DNA of 6,847 nt from Bacilli bacterium (GTDB lineage: Bacteria; Bacillota_I; Bacilli_A; RF39; UBA660), in contig JAQUEG010000038.1 in NCBI GenBank assembly GCA_028685275.1, positions 1 to 6,847 on the forward strand, in the 5' to 3' direction. The first letter of the stretch is position 1. Every line of letters begins with the position of its first letter. Positions 6,097-6,847 of this stretch are shown piece after piece. Under the pieces are notes generated by a model, which was not told the DNA's origin, made no database searches, and saw nothing but the letters and a program-made list of their open reading frames with translations. The translations under genes were made by a program, and so were the position numbers.

Positions 6097-6105
6097 TGGT
6101 ATAAT
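6097..6105 (+). promoter_or_regulatory. Extended -10 promoter for the xerD-like gene
   Basis: TGGTATAAT is a TGn extended -10 element with a consensus hexamer (6100-6105). No good -35 lies 17 bp upstream (TATCAT at 6077-6082), which is tolerable for extended -10 promoters. The expected start near 6112 would fall at the ribosome binding site AGGTGAT (6112-6118), giving a leader of about 10 nt. Confidence 0.65.
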
Positions 6106-6121
6106 TTTACTAGGTGATATA

Positions 6122-6847
6122 ATGCTAATTTTAATTAAAGACTATATTAATTACATTTATATTGAAAAAAAACTAAGTCTTAATACCAAAAATGCCTATG
6201 AACATGATTTAATGAATTTCAGACAATTTTTACATGAAAAACGTCATAAAAATAATATTAATGATATTACTGAACAAGATATTATTTTTTATCTTGAAGA
6301 CTTAACTAAACAAGGGATAAGTCCTAATAGTCGAACTAGACATATTATTAGTATTAAAAACTTTTATAAATATTTAAGCAGAGAAAAATTATGTACGCAT
6401 AACCCAAGTGAGAATATTGAAACCCCTAAGTTAAAGAAAAAATTACCACAAGTATTAACGATCGAAGAAATAACTAAATTATTAAATTGGCAACCAACTA
6501 ATAATTATGAATATCGTAATAAAGCAATGTTAGAATTAATGTATGCCACTGGTCTTAGAGTAACTGAATTAGTTAATTTAAAACTTAATGATATAAACTT
6601 AGAAATGAATTTAGTAAGATGTATGGGGAAGGGGAGTAAAGAACGAATTATTCCGATTGGTGATATGGCAACTAAAGCTCTTACTGAATATATAGATATA
6701 TATCGCCCAACTCTCTTAAAAGGACGTTTAACTGATGATTTATTTTTAAATAATCATAGTACTAAGATAACAAGACAAGGATTCTTTAAGGTATTAAAAC
6801 AAATGGCAAAGAAACAAGAAATTAATAAAGACTTTTCCCCTCATACT
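6122..6847 (+). CDS. xerD: Site-specific tyrosine recombinase, XerD-like (3' truncated by window)
   Basis: 242 codons starting at ATG 6122 with AGGTGAT upstream, open to the window end. The N-terminal SAM-like core-binding domain (about 1-90) contains YIxIEKxLSLNTKNAYEHDL and SPNSRTRHIISIKNFYKYL. The catalytic domain begins near TPKLKKKLPQVLT (101-113). Catalytic residues seen are R146 in YATGLRVTELVNL, K170 in GKGSKERIIPIG, and H241 in SPHT at the very edge. The spacing matches E. coli XerD R148/K172/H244 closely. The second Arg, His and the Tyr nucleophile lie beyond the window. XerC/XerD recombinases act at dif to resolve chromosome dimers. XerD is preferred over XerC by overall wording of the motifs, and a single Xer (XerA/XerS-style) or a mobile-element integrase remain possible. 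Base composition is like its neighbours, with no sign of transfer. Confidence 0.9.
   Translation, partial: MLILIKDYINYIYIEKKLSLNTKNAYEHDLMNFRQFLHEKRHKNNINDITEQDIIFYLEDLTKQGISPNSRTRHIISIKNFYKYLSREKLCTHNPSENIETPKLKKKLPQVLTIEEITKLLNWQPTNNYEYRNKAMLELMYATGLRVTELVNLKLNDINLEMNLVRCMGKGSKERIIPIGDMATKALTEYIDIYRPTLLKGRLTDDLFLNNHSTKITRQGFFKVLKQMAKKQEINKDFSPHT

Noticed and set aside
6122..6847. Mobile-element integrase or prophage boundary
   Set aside because: No direct repeats, tRNA gene, or composition shift is visible, and the motif wording and catalytic spacing fit a housekeeping Xer; not fully excluded because the 3' end is missing.
1..6847. CRISPR array, insertion sequence or tandem repeats
   Set aside because: No regularly spaced repeats, terminal inverted repeats with a transposase, or tandem units were seen; the inverted repeats present are terminators and RNA stems.

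Overview
This AT-rich window has compact genes and short intergenic gaps. It uses UGG for Trp and a genuine UGA stop (4842-4844), so UGA is not read as Trp as in Mycoplasma. The combination of a glmS ribozyme, an archaeal-type aspartyl-tRNA synthetase, RarA and XerD-like proteins and strong Shine-Dalgarno sites suggests a low-GC Firmicutes/Bacilli relative near the Mollicutes (Izemoplasma, Acholeplasma, Erysipelotrichia or RF39-like). The exact lineage cannot be fixed from this sequence alone.

Layout: (1) 2-346, the 3' end of aspS on the plus strand, converging on (2) a minus-strand five-helix membrane protein (343-888). The two stop codons overlap inside a 12-bp hairpin. (3) 889-1125 is a divergent intergenic region holding a well-preserved glmS ribozyme (987-1107), followed by (4) glmS (1126-2934) and a terminator that begins in its stop codon. 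(5) A sigma-A-type promoter (2966-2994) drives a TtcA-like PP-loop ATPase (3014-3820). (6) A second strong promoter (3830-3858) starts a roughly 180-nt structured RNA (about 3865-4048) that folds around a long closing stem and a perfectly stacked three-way junction. (7) It is followed at once by a 258-aa protein of unknown function (4068-4844). (8) rarA lies on the minus strand (4839-6053) and converges on gene 7 through another shared hairpin. (9) An xerD-like tyrosine recombinase diverges from rarA and runs off the window (6122-6847).

Functionally the genes are mostly housekeeping: tRNA charging (aspS) and tRNA modification (ttcA-like), amino-sugar supply for the cell wall with metabolite feedback (ribozyme plus glmS), and replication or chromosome maintenance (rarA, xerD). 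The part that is not routine is 3830-4844. There an independently promoted structured RNA sits directly in front of an orphan gene. The RNA may be a divergent 6S RNA (size, long closing stem, hairpin in the 3' strand, neighbourhood of aspS and rarA). It may instead be a switchable leader of the orphan gene. A second recurring theme is that both convergent gene pairs end in a shared palindrome that encodes the same tripeptide on both strands (PNR at the first, KRR at the second).
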